Below are positions 8,970 to 18,003 of a stretch of DNA of 64,000 bases, piece by piece. The position numbers and the translations under genes are program-made. The notes under the pieces are model-generated. The model had not been told where the DNA came from and made no database searches. It saw only the letters and a program-made list of their open reading frames with translations. The stretch's first letter is position 1. Each line of letters begins with the position of its first letter. The stretch is from Rhizobium sp. WYJ-E13. GTDB taxonomy: Bacteria; Pseudomonadota; Alphaproteobacteria; Rhizobiales; Rhizobiaceae. The stretch covers positions 620,001-684,000 of the forward strand of contig NZ_CP076854.1 of NCBI RefSeq assembly GCF_018987265.1, given 5' to 3'.

Positions 8970-8979
8970 TCAGCCCGCC
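8960..8979. terminator. 20-bp perfect palindrome joining two convergent stop codons
   Basis: GGCGGGCTGATCAGCCCGCC is a perfect palindrome whose centre TGATCA contains the stop codons of both convergent genes. As RNA it could fold on either strand, but the palindrome is continuous, so the loop must be borrowed from the stem, and no U-run follows. A bidirectional terminator or mRNA 3'-end stabiliser is likely. Confidence 0.6.
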
Positions 8980-9824
8980 ATGCGCTTCAGCCATGCCCGT
9001 TCGGTCGCCGGTGCTTCGTCTGTAGTGATCTGATCCGGCTTCAAAGCGACCAGTGCCGAGAAGTTCGTCCATTCGGAATTGCTGAAACCGCCGTCGGGAT
9101 CCTTCAGCGTGAAAGTCCAGGCATCGACGAGCTTGCCCTCGCTGTGGCAGAGCGCGATCATATCGAGGCCTGCCTTTGCTGCATCGAGCAGCATCGGCCA
9201 GTAGAGATAGATTGTTTCCGGCTCCGTCGGGCCGCGCAGATCGGCAAGCAGTTCCTTTTCAACCGCTTTCCAGCCTTCGGTCCTGTAGACGTCGCCAAGC
9301 CTGTCGCTGGGGTCGATACCACGGCGCAGATGCGGCAGCTTCTCCTTGACGGCCAGGATCAGATCTAGACTACCGGCGCTGACGATGACCGAGGCGGAAA
9401 TCTTCTTCAGATGTTCGGCCAGATGGGCGATCCCCTTTTCGCCGATCACCTCGTAATCGTCCTTCATGTCGAACTGCAGCAACGCGTCTGGATGGGCCGA
9501 TTGCAGCATGGCGGCCAGATCTTCGCTGTAGAGGAGGGGGCGATTGCCGTCCTTCATCCGCAGGTCTCGCAGTTCCGTCAGGCTCTTTTGGGCAATGATG
9601 CCGTGCCCGGTCGTCTCGCCTTCCAGCTCCTTGTCATGCAGCACGACAAAGCCGCCATCGGCGCGCACTCGAAGATCGAGCTCCATCGATGCGCCAGCCT
9701 TGAAGCCTTCGGCCATCACCTCAGCCGAGAACAGCGGATCCGCCATTCGCCGGCGCAGCCGGTGCCATTTCAGCAGGGTCGCATGGTTCTCAAACTCGAT
9801 CCGAAGTCCGCGAGCGTCTGCCAT
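8970..9824 (-). CDS. Divergent glycerophosphodiester phosphodiesterase-like protein
   Basis: 284 residues, GDPD-like TIM barrel. ELDLRVRADGGFVVLHD matches the metal-binding Glu/Asp and the second catalytic histidine. The N-terminal catalytic pair is kept in KWHRLRRR, but the usual ENT motif is replaced by LFSAEV, so it is a divergent subfamily. No signal peptide. It is convergent with the phosphatase gene and lies 256 bases downstream of the class V aminotransferase gene, so it may be a separate unit. Substrate unknown. Confidence 0.75.
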   Translation of the reverse strand: MADARGLRIEFENHATLLKWHRLRRRMADPLFSAEVMAEGFKAGASMELDLRVRADGGFVVLHDKELEGETTGHGIIAQKSLTELRDLRMKDGNRPLLYSEDLAAMLQSAHPDALLQFDMKDDYEVIGEKGIAHLAEHLKKISASVIVSAGSLDLILAVKEKLPHLRRGIDPSDRLGDVYRTEGWKAVEKELLADLRGPTEPETIYLYWPMLLDAAKAGLDMIALCHSEGKLVDAWTFTLKDPDGGFSNSEWTNFSALVALKPDQITTDEAPATERAWLKRMAG

Positions 9825-9975
9825 TCCGTCATCCTTGGCATGTTTTTCATTTTCCCTTCGTGCATCGGAAAGGCTCGATTCTCAAGAGGCGCCAGAAGAT
9901 TGGCGCTACGCTGAGAGGAGGCCTTTTCGCAGGCCAATCTTCCTGCGGTCTCTCCTGCAGCGCGGCTCCGCAAAA

Positions 9976-9988
9976 TAGAATACTATTC
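9976..9988. promoter_or_regulatory. AT-rich 13-bp palindrome upstream of the divergent GDPD gene
   Basis: AGAATACTATTCT is a perfect inverted repeat about 150 bases before the phosphodiesterase start, in the 256-base gap between that gene and the aminotransferase gene. It could be an operator; chance is a real alternative at this length. Confidence 0.25.
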
Positions 9989-10080
9989 TTATAGGCAATA
10001 TATCCTGGCGCCGCATGCACGGTCTGCGGGAGGAAGTGCTCTTCTTCTGGCGACCGACGCCACTCTCCGGGTATTGAAGA

Positions 10081-11169
10081 TCAGCCGCTATAAGCCCTGA
10101 CAACCGCCTCCGATGCAGCGCCGACATCCGCTGCCAAACCGGCTTGCCGCAGCGCTTCGCCATAGGTCACGACACTTGCGAGCACGGTCTGGAACGTCGC
10201 TCGTGGGCCCGTGTGGTTCAATCGTATGAGATGCGACAGACCGGTGCCGACACCGGCCGTCAGATCGACAGCCAGCCCCCCAGCAAAACGCATGACCGAT
10301 GTGGGCTCCACGTCTGTCGGTGCGGAGATCGTTGTCACCAGGTTTGACGCCTGTTCGGCGGGCACCCAAAGGCTTGCTCCCAGCGCCGACAAACCGGCTC
10401 GGGTGGCGGAAGCGGCCTTCTCGTGACGAGCGACGGTCTGTTCGACGCCGTCCGCCTCGACCCGGTCGAGGGCCGCCTCCAAGGCGAAAAATTCCAGCGG
10501 CGCGGGCGTTCCGGGCAAAGCGCCGCGGCCGCCATCCACCCGGGCTTTCTGGTCGGCGAGTGACAGGATGGAGTTGCGCGGTGCATTATCATGCATGATC
10601 AGCTCCCAGGCTCGCGGACTGACCGATAGTGCGGAAACGCCGGCAGGTCCGCCAAGCGCCTTCTGTGGGCCGATGACGGCAATATCGATGCCCAATCCGG
10701 TGACATCGAGCGCATGACCGCCAACGGACGCTACGGCATCGACCACCGTTACGATGCCTCGTGCCTGCGCCAGCGCGACGATTTCGGGCAGTGGATTGAG
10801 GATGCCGCTTGCCGATTCCGCGTGAACGAGCGCCAGCGCACGGACACCGGGATTGGCATCCAGCGCCGTGGCAATCGTCTCGGCTTCGATCTGCCGGCCG
10901 GGTCGGGCGACGATTTCGATGACCTCAGCGCCGCCACGCCGCAGCCACTGCCCGAACCAGCCGCCATAGGAACTGGTGACGATGTTCAACGCAGAAAGGC
11001 CGGGTCTGGCAAGGCTGGTCGCAACGGCCTCAAGCGCCACGACGGCCTCGGCCTGCACCAGCAGCACATCGTTATCCGTCATCAGGATCGCGCCGATACG
11101 GCGGGCAAGAATGGCGTAACGTTCTGCCGGATAGGCCGGCGCGTAGAGCGGGTTCCAGGCTTCGGTCAT
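10081..11169 (-). CDS. Class V aminotransferase
   Basis: PLP-dependent enzyme of 362 residues resembling the alanine/serine/ureidoglycine-glyoxylate aminotransferase group. The cofactor lysine is Lys170 in GPQKALGGPAG, and the Asp that holds the pyridine ring is in VVDAVASVGG. It is the last gene of a dipeptide-type ABC operon, 12 bases after the second ATPase, so it probably acts on an amino compound brought in by that importer. The exact amino donor cannot be named; 2-aminoethylphosphonate transaminase is a related alternative. Confidence 0.82.
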   Translation of the reverse strand: MTEAWNPLYAPAYPAERYAILARRIGAILMTDNDVLLVQAEAVVALEAVATSLARPGLSALNIVTSSYGGWFGQWLRRGGAEVIEIVARPGRQIEAETIATALDANPGVRALALVHAESASGILNPLPEIVALAQARGIVTVVDAVASVGGHALDVTGLGIDIAVIGPQKALGGPAGVSALSVSPRAWELIMHDNAPRNSILSLADQKARVDGGRGALPGTPAPLEFFALEAALDRVEADGVEQTVARHEKAASATRAGLSALGASLWVPAEQASNLVTTISAPTDVEPTSVMRFAGGLAVDLTAGVGTGLSHLIRLNHTGPRATFQTVLASVVTYGEALRQAGLAADVGAASEAVVRAYSG

Positions 11170-11181
11170 GGGCAGCTTCCT

Positions 11182-11961
11182 TCAAGTGGGTTCGGTAACG
11201 AGGCGCGGCACGGCCGCAATGAGCCGGCGCGCTGCATCGGATCGCGGTGCGGTGACGACATCGGCTGCCGGTCCTTCCTCGACGATGCGGCCGGCATCCA
11301 TGACGGCGATGCGATGCGAGATCGCCCGCACCACCGCGAGGTCGTGGGATATGAAGAGATAGGCAAGGCCACGCTCGCGCTGCAACTCGACCAGCAATTG
11401 AAGGATGCGGCCGCGAACGGTCACATCGAGTGCGGAGACGGCCTCATCCAGCACCAGCAGGGAGGGCCGCGTCGCGATGGCGCGGGCAATGGCGACGCGC
11501 TGCCGTTGGCCGCCCGACAGCGTACGGACTGGGCGGGAGGCAAGGGCGGTGGGCAGGCCGACGCGCTCCAGCAGGGCGGCGATTTCGGCCGGCCGCTGTT
11601 TCCTGTCCGCGATATCGTGAATGCGCAGCGGATCGTCGAGAACCGAGGCGACGGAGGCCAACGGATTGAAGGCGCCGAGCGGATCCTGAAATACCATCTG
11701 CATATGCGCGCGCCTGCGCCGCAGGTCGACGCCGCGACGTGCGAGCCAATCCTCTCCTTCGAACCGGATGGAGCCGGTATCAGGCTCCAGCAAACGGAGA
11801 AGGACGCGCGATAGCGTCGATTTTCCGCTGCCCGAGGCTCCTACCAGGCCCAGGGTTTCGCCGGCCGTGATTGTCAGGGAAATATTGTCGAGAGCCGCAA
11901 CCTGGCGGCCGGAGCTGGAATAGGCCTTGGACAATGCCTCCACGGTCAGAAGCCCATTCAT
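11182..11961 (-). CDS. ABC transporter ATP-binding protein, DppF/OppF type
   Basis: 259 residues with Walker A GASGSGKST, signature [14 protein letters not shown], Walker B LLVLDEAVSALDV and switch SHDLAV. The ATGA overlap with the gene upstream shows coupling. It pairs with the ATPase at 11958-12740 to power the dipeptide/opine-type importer. The usual C-terminal oligopeptide-specific extension is short here. Confidence 0.9.
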   Translation of the reverse strand: MNGLLTVEALSKAYSSSGRQVAALDNISLTITAGETLGLVGASGSGKSTLSRVLLRLLEPDTGSIRFEGEDWLARRGVDLRRRRAHMQMVFQDPLGAFNPLASVASVLDDPLRIHDIADRKQRPAEIAALLERVGLPTALASRPVRTLSGGQRQRVAIARAIATRPSLLVLDEAVSALDVTVRGRILQLLVELQRERGLAYLFISHDLAVVRAISHRIAVMDAGRIVEEGPAADVVTAPRSDAARRLIAAVPRLVTEPT

Positions 11962-12740
11962 GACACCACCTCGGTAGTCAGTGGCTGCGTGGAAAGATCG
12001 CGATGGTTGGCGATGAGGGCGGCAGTATAGCTCTCGGCTGGCGATGACAGAACCGACCGGACGGGACCGGCCTCGACCAGTTCACCGTTGCGGAAGACGG
12101 CGACGCGATCGACGAAGCCAGAGGCGAGTGCGATATCATGGGTGATGAAGAGCAGCGTCATGCCTTCCTCACGAACCAGCCCGTCGAGCAGTCTGACGAT
12201 TTCTGCCTGAACCACGACATCGAGCGCACTGGTCGCCTCATCGGCGATCAGCAAGGCGGGCTTGGCCGCTATTGCTGCGGCAATCGCCACGCGTTGCCGC
12301 TGGCCGCCCGAAAGCTGATGCGGGAAGGCGCGCATGGTGCTTGCGGGTTGCGGTATGCGGACGCGATCCAGGAGCTCCTCGGCATGCACATAGGCTTGCC
12401 GCCAGCCGAGGCGGAGGTGTCTTCTGGCGACTTCGGCAACCTGCTCGCCGATGGTCAGCACCGGATTGAGGCTGGTGCCGGGGTCCTGAAAGACAAAACC
12501 GAAATCACGGCCGGGGAGCGGCGCGTGGCCGAGCGCCGGCCAGGTTATTTCGCCCTCGATCCTGGCCTGCTCCGCTAAAATGCCGGCAAGTGTCCGGGCA
12601 AGCGTGCTTTTACCCGAACCGCTTTCGCCAATGATCGCCAGCCTCTCGCCCCTGATAATATCGAGGTCGACGGATTTCAGCGCTGCCTCCAGTCCGTAGC
12701 GGACCGACAGGTTTCTTACGCTGCAGAAGGGCGGGCTCAT
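11958..12740 (-). CDS. ABC transporter ATP-binding protein, DppD/OppD type
   Basis: 260 residues; Walker [10 protein letters not shown], signature [14 protein letters not shown], Walker B LLIADEATSALDV, switch THDIAL. Shorter than classical OppD (about 330) because the C-terminal iron-sulfur/oligopeptide extension is missing. Four-base ATGA overlaps on both sides place it inside one translationally coupled operon. Confidence 0.9.
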   Translation of the reverse strand: MSPPFCSVRNLSVRYGLEAALKSVDLDIIRGERLAIIGESGSGKSTLARTLAGILAEQARIEGEITWPALGHAPLPGRDFGFVFQDPGTSLNPVLTIGEQVAEVARRHLRLGWRQAYVHAEELLDRVRIPQPASTMRAFPHQLSGGQRQRVAIAAAIAAKPALLIADEATSALDVVVQAEIVRLLDGLVREEGMTLLFITHDIALASGFVDRVAVFRNGELVEAGPVRSVLSSPAESYTAALIANHRDLSTQPLTTEVVS

Positions 12741-13567
12741 CGGGAGCCTCCCTCATGACCAAGTGCCCTCGTCAGGCCCTCGCTGAAAAGGTGGACGCCG
12801 AGCACGGTGATCGCCAGCGCCAGACCGGGAAGAACCGAAAGATAGGCGGCGGAGCGCAATACGCTGCGGCCTTCGGCGATCATCGAGCCCCAGGTGGCGA
12901 GATTGGGATTGCCGAGACCGAGAAAGGAGAGGGCCGCTTCGGTCAGGATCGCGCCGGCGACGATGGTGGCCGACAGCGCCAGAACCGGCGGCAAGGCGTT
13001 CGGCAGAATTTCCTTGAAGGCGATCTCGGCCGGATGCATGCCGATCACCCGCGCGGCTGCGACATAATCCCGCTCGCGGATGGACAGCACCTGCGCTCGC
13101 GTCAGCCGTGCCGGATCGGCCCAGGTGCCGAGGGCGATCGCGAAGACGACGACCGGCGTCGACACACCGATGATGCTGACAAAGGCGAGCGCCAGCAGGA
13201 AGCCTGGAACGATCTGGAAGGCATCGACGACGCGCATTAATGCCTCGTCAACCGCGCCGCCGGCAAAGCCGGCAGCCATGCCGACAAAAAGCCCGAGCAG
13301 CATGGCGGAAAGGGCTGCGGCAATCCCGACGGCCAGCGAGGTCCGAGCGCCATAGAGCAGGCCGGCGAGGACATCGCGACCCAGCCGGTCCGTGCCGAGC
13401 GGTAGGCTTGGATCAGAGAAGGGCGAGAGCAGCGCCCTGCCGGCGATCCGCAGCGGATCTCCCGGCGATATCGCCGGGGCCAGCAGGCTGGCAATAAGCA
13501 GGGCTGCGAGAATGACAAGGCCGATCGCCCCCTCCGGGGTCCTTAGGAGACGCTTGAGCAGGGTCAT
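12737..13567 (-). CDS. ABC permease, DppC type
   Basis: 276 residues, about six membrane helices, with the N-terminal helix and the GTDRLGRDVLAGLLYGARTS motif typical of DppC/OppC. The EAA-like loop (AARVIGMHPAEIAFKEILPN) contacts the ATPases. Overlaps its neighbours by four bases on each side. Confidence 0.9.
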   Translation of the reverse strand: MTLLKRLLRTPEGAIGLVILAALLIASLLAPAISPGDPLRIAGRALLSPFSDPSLPLGTDRLGRDVLAGLLYGARTSLAVGIAAALSAMLLGLFVGMAAGFAGGAVDEALMRVVDAFQIVPGFLLALAFVSIIGVSTPVVVFAIALGTWADPARLTRAQVLSIRERDYVAAARVIGMHPAEIAFKEILPNALPPVLALSATIVAGAILTEAALSFLGLGNPNLATWGSMIAEGRSVLRSAAYLSVLPGLALAITVLGVHLFSEGLTRALGHEGGSR

Positions 13568-14553
13568 GCGCGGCCCTCCGATGAGCCAATGCGCGGATCG
13601 AGAGCGGCATAGACGAGATCGACGATGAAATTGATGCAGATGACGAGAAAGGCGCTGGTGACGATGATGCCCATCAGGAGCGGCGCGTCACGGCCGTTGA
13701 CGGCCTCCTGGGCCAGCCTGCCGAAGCCTGGAATGGCAAAGACGCTCTCGATGACGACGCTGCCGCCAAGCATGGCGGCGGACTGCAGACCGAGCATGGT
13801 GACGAGCGGCAGCAGCGCATTGCGCGCCACATGGCGAAGCACGATGCGGCTGCGCGACAGACCCTTTGTCCGGGCAAACAGCACGAAATCGAGCTTCCAC
13901 GCCTCCGCCATGCCCGCGCGCATGACGCGCAGGAACAGCGCAAGATAGATCAAGGCGAGAGCACCGACCGGCAGGGCCAGGTGTTCCGCGATATCAAACG
14001 CTCGGGAAAGGCCCGTTTTGCCGGAAGCGATCGTCTCGATACCGGCGATCGGCAGCCAGCGCAGTTTGACCGAAAAGAGGATGCTAAACACCAGTCCCAG
14101 CCAGAAGCTCGGAATAGCATAGATGATCAGTGAACCGATCGAGAGAAAACGATCACGCAGGCTGCCCGGCTTCGCGCCTGCCAGGATGCCAAGCGCTGCG
14201 CCAAGCCCGAATGACAGCGCCGTCGCGCTTCCCATCAAGAGCAGCGTGTTTGGCAGCCGCTCGGCGATGAGATCCCGCACCGGCCGGTTGAAGGCCACCG
14301 ACCAGCCGAGGTCGAGACGAGCGAGCGATGACAGATAGAGCCAGAGCCGGGCGAAGACCGATTGATCGAGCCCATAACTCTCTCGCAGCGACTTGATCAG
14401 TGCCGCATCACCACCGCCGATAGAGCCGAGATAGGCATCGACGGCATCGCCGGAGGCGGATTCGAGCAGGAAGAAGCTGAAGATCACGACGATCATCAGC
14501 ACCGGAATGCTGCTGATGATCCTGCGTCTCAGGAGGAGAAGTGCACGTTTCAC
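13564..14553 (-). CDS. ABC permease, DppB type
   Basis: 329 residues with the DppB/OppB signature: first membrane helix followed by a long periplasmic loop ending in the LGLDQSVFARLW-like segment (here YGLDQSVFARLW), then five more helices and the EAA loop near residues 225-245. A GTG at 14553 is the apparent start; no strong ribosome binding site precedes it. It lies 40 bases after the binding-protein gene. Confidence 0.9.
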   Translation of the reverse strand: MKRALLLLRRRIISSIPVLMIVVIFSFFLLESASGDAVDAYLGSIGGGDAALIKSLRESYGLDQSVFARLWLYLSSLARLDLGWSVAFNRPVRDLIAERLPNTLLLMGSATALSFGLGAALGILAGAKPGSLRDRFLSIGSLIIYAIPSFWLGLVFSILFSVKLRWLPIAGIETIASGKTGLSRAFDIAEHLALPVGALALIYLALFLRVMRAGMAEAWKLDFVLFARTKGLSRSRIVLRHVARNALLPLVTMLGLQSAAMLGGSVVIESVFAIPGFGRLAQEAVNGRDAPLLMGIIVTSAFLVICINFIVDLVYAALDPRIGSSEGRA

Positions 14554-14593
14554 GCCGGACGAGGCCCCTGAAGCAATTGCGCCTTCAACCCTA

Positions 14594-16204
14594 TCACGAT
14601 TGCAGCGCGGTATCGCCCCAGTTCGAGACCGCCCAGCGTGGATTGTCCGAGACGTTCAGCACCGTGTCGCGGGCGACCGTGATGAAGCCCCATTCGGCGA
14701 CGTTGATCAGCGGCAGTTCGGCCACCACGAGTTGCTGGAATTTGTAGTAGAGATCGGTACGAACAGCGGTATCCACTGTCACGGCAGCCTGTGCGATGAT
14801 CTTGTCGAGCTCGGCGCTGACATAGCCGCCCTGGTTGGAGAAGGGCACGCCGTCAGGCGTTCCGGACTGGACGAGGATGGTGGTCGAGATAGCCGGATCG
14901 CCACGGAAGACCGGCGGACCGACAGCAATATCGAAATCATGATCCGTATAGACGGCCTTCTGGTGCGCGGCCGCATCGGCATTGACGATGACTGCGTCGA
15001 TACCGACGGCAGCAAGCGCCTGACGCAGATAGTCGCCGAACTGGCGCGTCTCGTTAAAATAGGGTGCCGGCCGCAGCTTGAGCTGGAAACGATTACCGTC
15101 AGGTCCTCTTGTATAGCCGCCCTGGTCCAGAAGATCGTTTGCCACCTGCACGTCGAAATTATAGTTCGCAACGTCGGCCGTGTAGAACTCCTTGGAATTC
15201 TTCGGGATGGGGCCGGTCGATTCCGTCGCATAACCGAGGAAGATCGTGTCGACGACGAATTCCTTGTCGATCGCATGGGCGATCGCCTGGCGGACTCTGA
15301 GATCGGAGAGTTCCTTGCGGCGATGGTTGATTTCGATGACGAGCTGATAGGTCAGCGCCTCGTAGCCCTTGGAGATGACCTTGATGCCGTCGACCTTGGA
15401 GATGCGGTCGAGATCGGCGAGCGGCACGGCCGAGAAGGCAGCAAGATGGATTTCTTGGGCTTCCAGTGCCGCGCCGGCCGATTCACGGTCGGGCAGCACG
15501 CGGTAGACGATCTCGTTGAGCTTCGGTTCGCCCTTCTGCCAGTAGTTCTCGTTGCGCGTCAGCCGGTAATATTCGCCGGGCTTATGTTCGGCGAACTTGA
15601 ACGGGCCGGTACCGACAAGCGTGTTGTTGGCAGGATTCTTGGCGATGTCCGTGCCTTCGAAAATATGCTTGGCGACGACGCTGGTGACAGCCGGCAGCGC
15701 ATTGCGGATGAGCTGGAAGGGCGTCGGCTTCGAAAAGCGGAAGATCGCCGTATGGTCATCGGGCGTATCGACCGTCTGCAGATTGGCGAAGACCAGGCGC
15801 CCGAGATTCTGAAGCGGCTTCCAGACGTTGAGCGCGGAGAAGGCTACGTCGGCCGAGGTGAACGGCTTGCCGTCGTGCCAGGTGGCGTTTTCACGCAGCT
15901 TGAAGGTCACGGAAAGTCCGTCGGGCGAGCCTTCCCAGGAGGTGGCGAGCCGCGGTGCGAGACCATCCGCGCCCTCGTAGGAGGCTTCGGCCAGCGGTTC
16001 GATCACCTTGCTTGCAACGAAGAAGACGCCGTTCGAGGCAACAATGGCGGGATTCAGGTTCTTCGGCTCGGAGTCGGCTGCGACGATCAGGCGTCCGCCG
16101 GCCGGCACGTCCTGTGCCAGAGCAATGCGCGAAAGTGCGGTCGAGCCGAGCAGCAGCGCGGTGCCTTGCAGCAGGCTGCGCCGAGAGATATCCGCAATAG
16201 TCAT
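14594..16204 (-). CDS. ABC transporter substrate-binding protein, family 5 (dipeptide/opine type)
   Basis: 536 residues. The N-terminus has a twin-arginine motif (SRRSLLQG) before a hydrophobic stretch ending ALA, so Tat or Sec export to the periplasm is likely. The body shows the family 5 hallmarks (LAPRLATSWEGSPDGLSVTF, SGLRVRQAIAHAIDKE-like segment). First gene of the operon running to 10081. Ligand is not deducible: family 5 members bind peptides, opines, nickel and sugars. The divergent flavin monooxygenase and the downstream aminotransferase hint at an amino- and perhaps sulfur-containing compound. Confidence 0.88.
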   Translation of the reverse strand: MTIADISRRSLLQGTALLLGSTALSRIALAQDVPAGGRLIVAADSEPKNLNPAIVASNGVFFVASKVIEPLAEASYEGADGLAPRLATSWEGSPDGLSVTFKLRENATWHDGKPFTSADVAFSALNVWKPLQNLGRLVFANLQTVDTPDDHTAIFRFSKPTPFQLIRNALPAVTSVVAKHIFEGTDIAKNPANNTLVGTGPFKFAEHKPGEYYRLTRNENYWQKGEPKLNEIVYRVLPDRESAGAALEAQEIHLAAFSAVPLADLDRISKVDGIKVISKGYEALTYQLVIEINHRRKELSDLRVRQAIAHAIDKEFVVDTIFLGYATESTGPIPKNSKEFYTADVANYNFDVQVANDLLDQGGYTRGPDGNRFQLKLRPAPYFNETRQFGDYLRQALAAVGIDAVIVNADAAAHQKAVYTDHDFDIAVGPPVFRGDPAISTTILVQSGTPDGVPFSNQGGYVSAELDKIIAQAAVTVDTAVRTDLYYKFQQLVVAELPLINVAEWGFITVARDTVLNVSDNPRWAVSNWGDTALQS

Positions 16205-16583
16205 GCCCCTTCCAATCCTTAAAAATTCAATGGCCTATATTCGAGCTGAAACCGTAAGTGTGACAGGAATTAAATTCGAACAGGATGGCCAGGCGAGATA
16301 TTTTTTGTCACCCAGCCATTATTTTCAACGGCTGCCAACGGCAAGCCGGGGCGCTTCGGCGCCGAGACTGCGGTAGGCTGGCTGGCCCGGCGTCTAATGT
16401 GCACCTCTGCTGATCTCACCTGGAAGTGACCGGTTTGGTGGCGGACGTGTCGCCGAAAATCGACATGGTCGATCTTCTATTGCTGGCCTCCAGTTCCTAC
16501 GTAACCGTGGACCGATACGTCATTCCGGTATCCGCATTCTGCAGAGGGCAGGCGACCGCTTCGCCCGATCCATGAGGAAATAC
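16205..16583. promoter_or_regulatory. Divergent intergenic region between family 5 ABC operon and monooxygenase gene
   Basis: 379 bases that must carry the promoters for both directions. The half next to the ABC operon is AT-rich and holds an A/T tract (TATTTTTTGTCA) suited to a promoter. The half next to the monooxygenase gene is GC-richer. I found no convincing sigma-54 element or strong operator. Confidence 0.4.
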
Positions 16584-17912
16584 ATGACCCGTTCCCGGCA
16601 GTTGCGCCTTGGCGCCTTTATGCGTCCCGTCAGCCTGCATACCGGCGCATGGCGCTATCCGGGGTCCTATCCGGATGCCAATTTCAACTTCGCCCATCTG
16701 AAGTCATTCGCGCAGAAGCTCGAGGCCGCGAAGTTCGACGCCTTCTTCATGGCCGATCACCTGGCTGTGCTCAACATGCCGGTCGAGGCGCTGAAGCGCA
16801 GCCATACCGTGACCTCCTTCGAGCCGTTCACGCTGCTTTCGGCGCTCGCCGCCGTCACCGAGAGGATCGGTCTCGCTGCGACGGCGTCGACGACCTTCGA
16901 CGAGCCCTACCATATCGCCCGTCGTTTCGCCTCGCTCGATCACATCAGCAATGGCCGCGCCGCCTGGAACATCGTGACCACCTCCAACCCCGATGCAGCC
17001 CTCAATTTCGGTCTGGACGAGCACGTGGAACACGGTGAGCGCTATAAGCGGGCGCGTGAATTCTACGATGTCGTCACCGGCCTCTGGGACAGCTTCGCCG
17101 ACGATGCCTTCATCCGCGATCGCGACAGCGGCATTTATTTCGATCCCGACAAAATGCATGTGCTCGACCACAAGGGCGAGGAGTTGAGCGTGCGCGGGCC
17201 GTTGAACATTGCCCGACCGGTTCAGGGCTGGCCCGTCATCGTGCAGGCCGGCCAATCGGATCCGGGTCGCCAGCTTGCGGCCGAAACCGCGGAAGTGGTT
17301 TTCTGTTCGCCGCGCGATCTTGACGGTGGCAAGGCACTTTATGCCGACATCAAGGGCCGGATGCAGGCCATCGGCCGCAATCGCGACCATCTCAAAATGC
17401 TGCCCGCCGCCTTCGTCGTCATCGGCGACAGCATCGAGGAGGCGCGCGCCAAGCGTCTCGCCCTCGACAGCCTCGTTCACTACGATAGCGCCATCGCATC
17501 GCTTTCGATCGCGCTTGGCCATGATGCCTCCAGCTTTGACCCGGATGCGCCACTGCCCGATGATATTCCCGATACCAATGCCAGCAAGACCGGCCGCGCC
17601 CAGGTCATCAAGCTGGCGCAGGAGGAAAACCTGACCGTGCGCCAGCTTGCCCAGCGTTATGGCGGCTATTCGGGCCTTGCCTTCGTCGGCACGCCTGAGA
17701 GCATTGCCGATGAGATGGAACGCTGGCTGGATGAGGAAGGTTCGGATGGCTTCAACATCGTCTTCCCCTACCTGCCGCAGGGTCTCGACGACGTCACGAC
17801 ACGCCTGGTTCCGGAATTGCAGCGCCGGGGCCTGTTCCGCAGGGACTATGAGGGCACGACGCTGCGAGAACATCTTGGCCTGCCACGGCCGGAAAACCGC
17901 TTCTTCAGCTGA
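16584..17912 (+). CDS. LLM-class flavin-dependent monooxygenase, NtaA/SnaA/DszA type
   Basis: 442 residues, bacterial-luciferase-like TIM barrel using reduced FMN from a partner reductase. Typical features are the N-terminal LGAFMRPVSLHTGAWRYPG, the flavin-site region (SNGRAAWNIVTTSN) and the C-terminal GTPESIADEMERWLDEEGSDGFNI. Members oxidise sulfonates, thioethers, dibenzothiophene sulfone or aminopolycarboxylates. An ATG at 16572 is in frame, but TGAGGAAA lies ideally before the ATG at 16584. Divergent from the family 5 ABC operon, so probably co-regulated. No flavin reductase gene is visible nearby. Confidence 0.87.
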   Translation: MTRSRQLRLGAFMRPVSLHTGAWRYPGSYPDANFNFAHLKSFAQKLEAAKFDAFFMADHLAVLNMPVEALKRSHTVTSFEPFTLLSALAAVTERIGLAATASTTFDEPYHIARRFASLDHISNGRAAWNIVTTSNPDAALNFGLDEHVEHGERYKRAREFYDVVTGLWDSFADDAFIRDRDSGIYFDPDKMHVLDHKGEELSVRGPLNIARPVQGWPVIVQAGQSDPGRQLAAETAEVVFCSPRDLDGGKALYADIKGRMQAIGRNRDHLKMLPAAFVVIGDSIEEARAKRLALDSLVHYDSAIASLSIALGHDASSFDPDAPLPDDIPDTNASKTGRAQVIKLAQEENLTVRQLAQRYGGYSGLAFVGTPESIADEMERWLDEEGSDGFNIVFPYLPQGLDDVTTRLVPELQRRGLFRRDYEGTTLREHLGLPRPENRFFS

Positions 17913-18003
17913 AGAAAACCGCCAGGGCCGGGCAACGATCAGGCGGAGCGACCCTTCGAAGAGGGCTGGTGCGGAGAGGCGGAGGCGACCGCCTGACCGG
18001 AGG

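Noticed and set aside
14507..16222. Plus-strand open frame of 571 codons
   Set aside because: Exact opposite of the family 5 binding-protein gene; composition only (Asp/Gly/Arg-rich) and no fold.
17939..17996. TCAGGCGG...CCGCCTGA as terminator after the monooxygenase gene
   Set aside because: Arms are eight bases with a loop of over 40 bases and no U-run; too weak to call.
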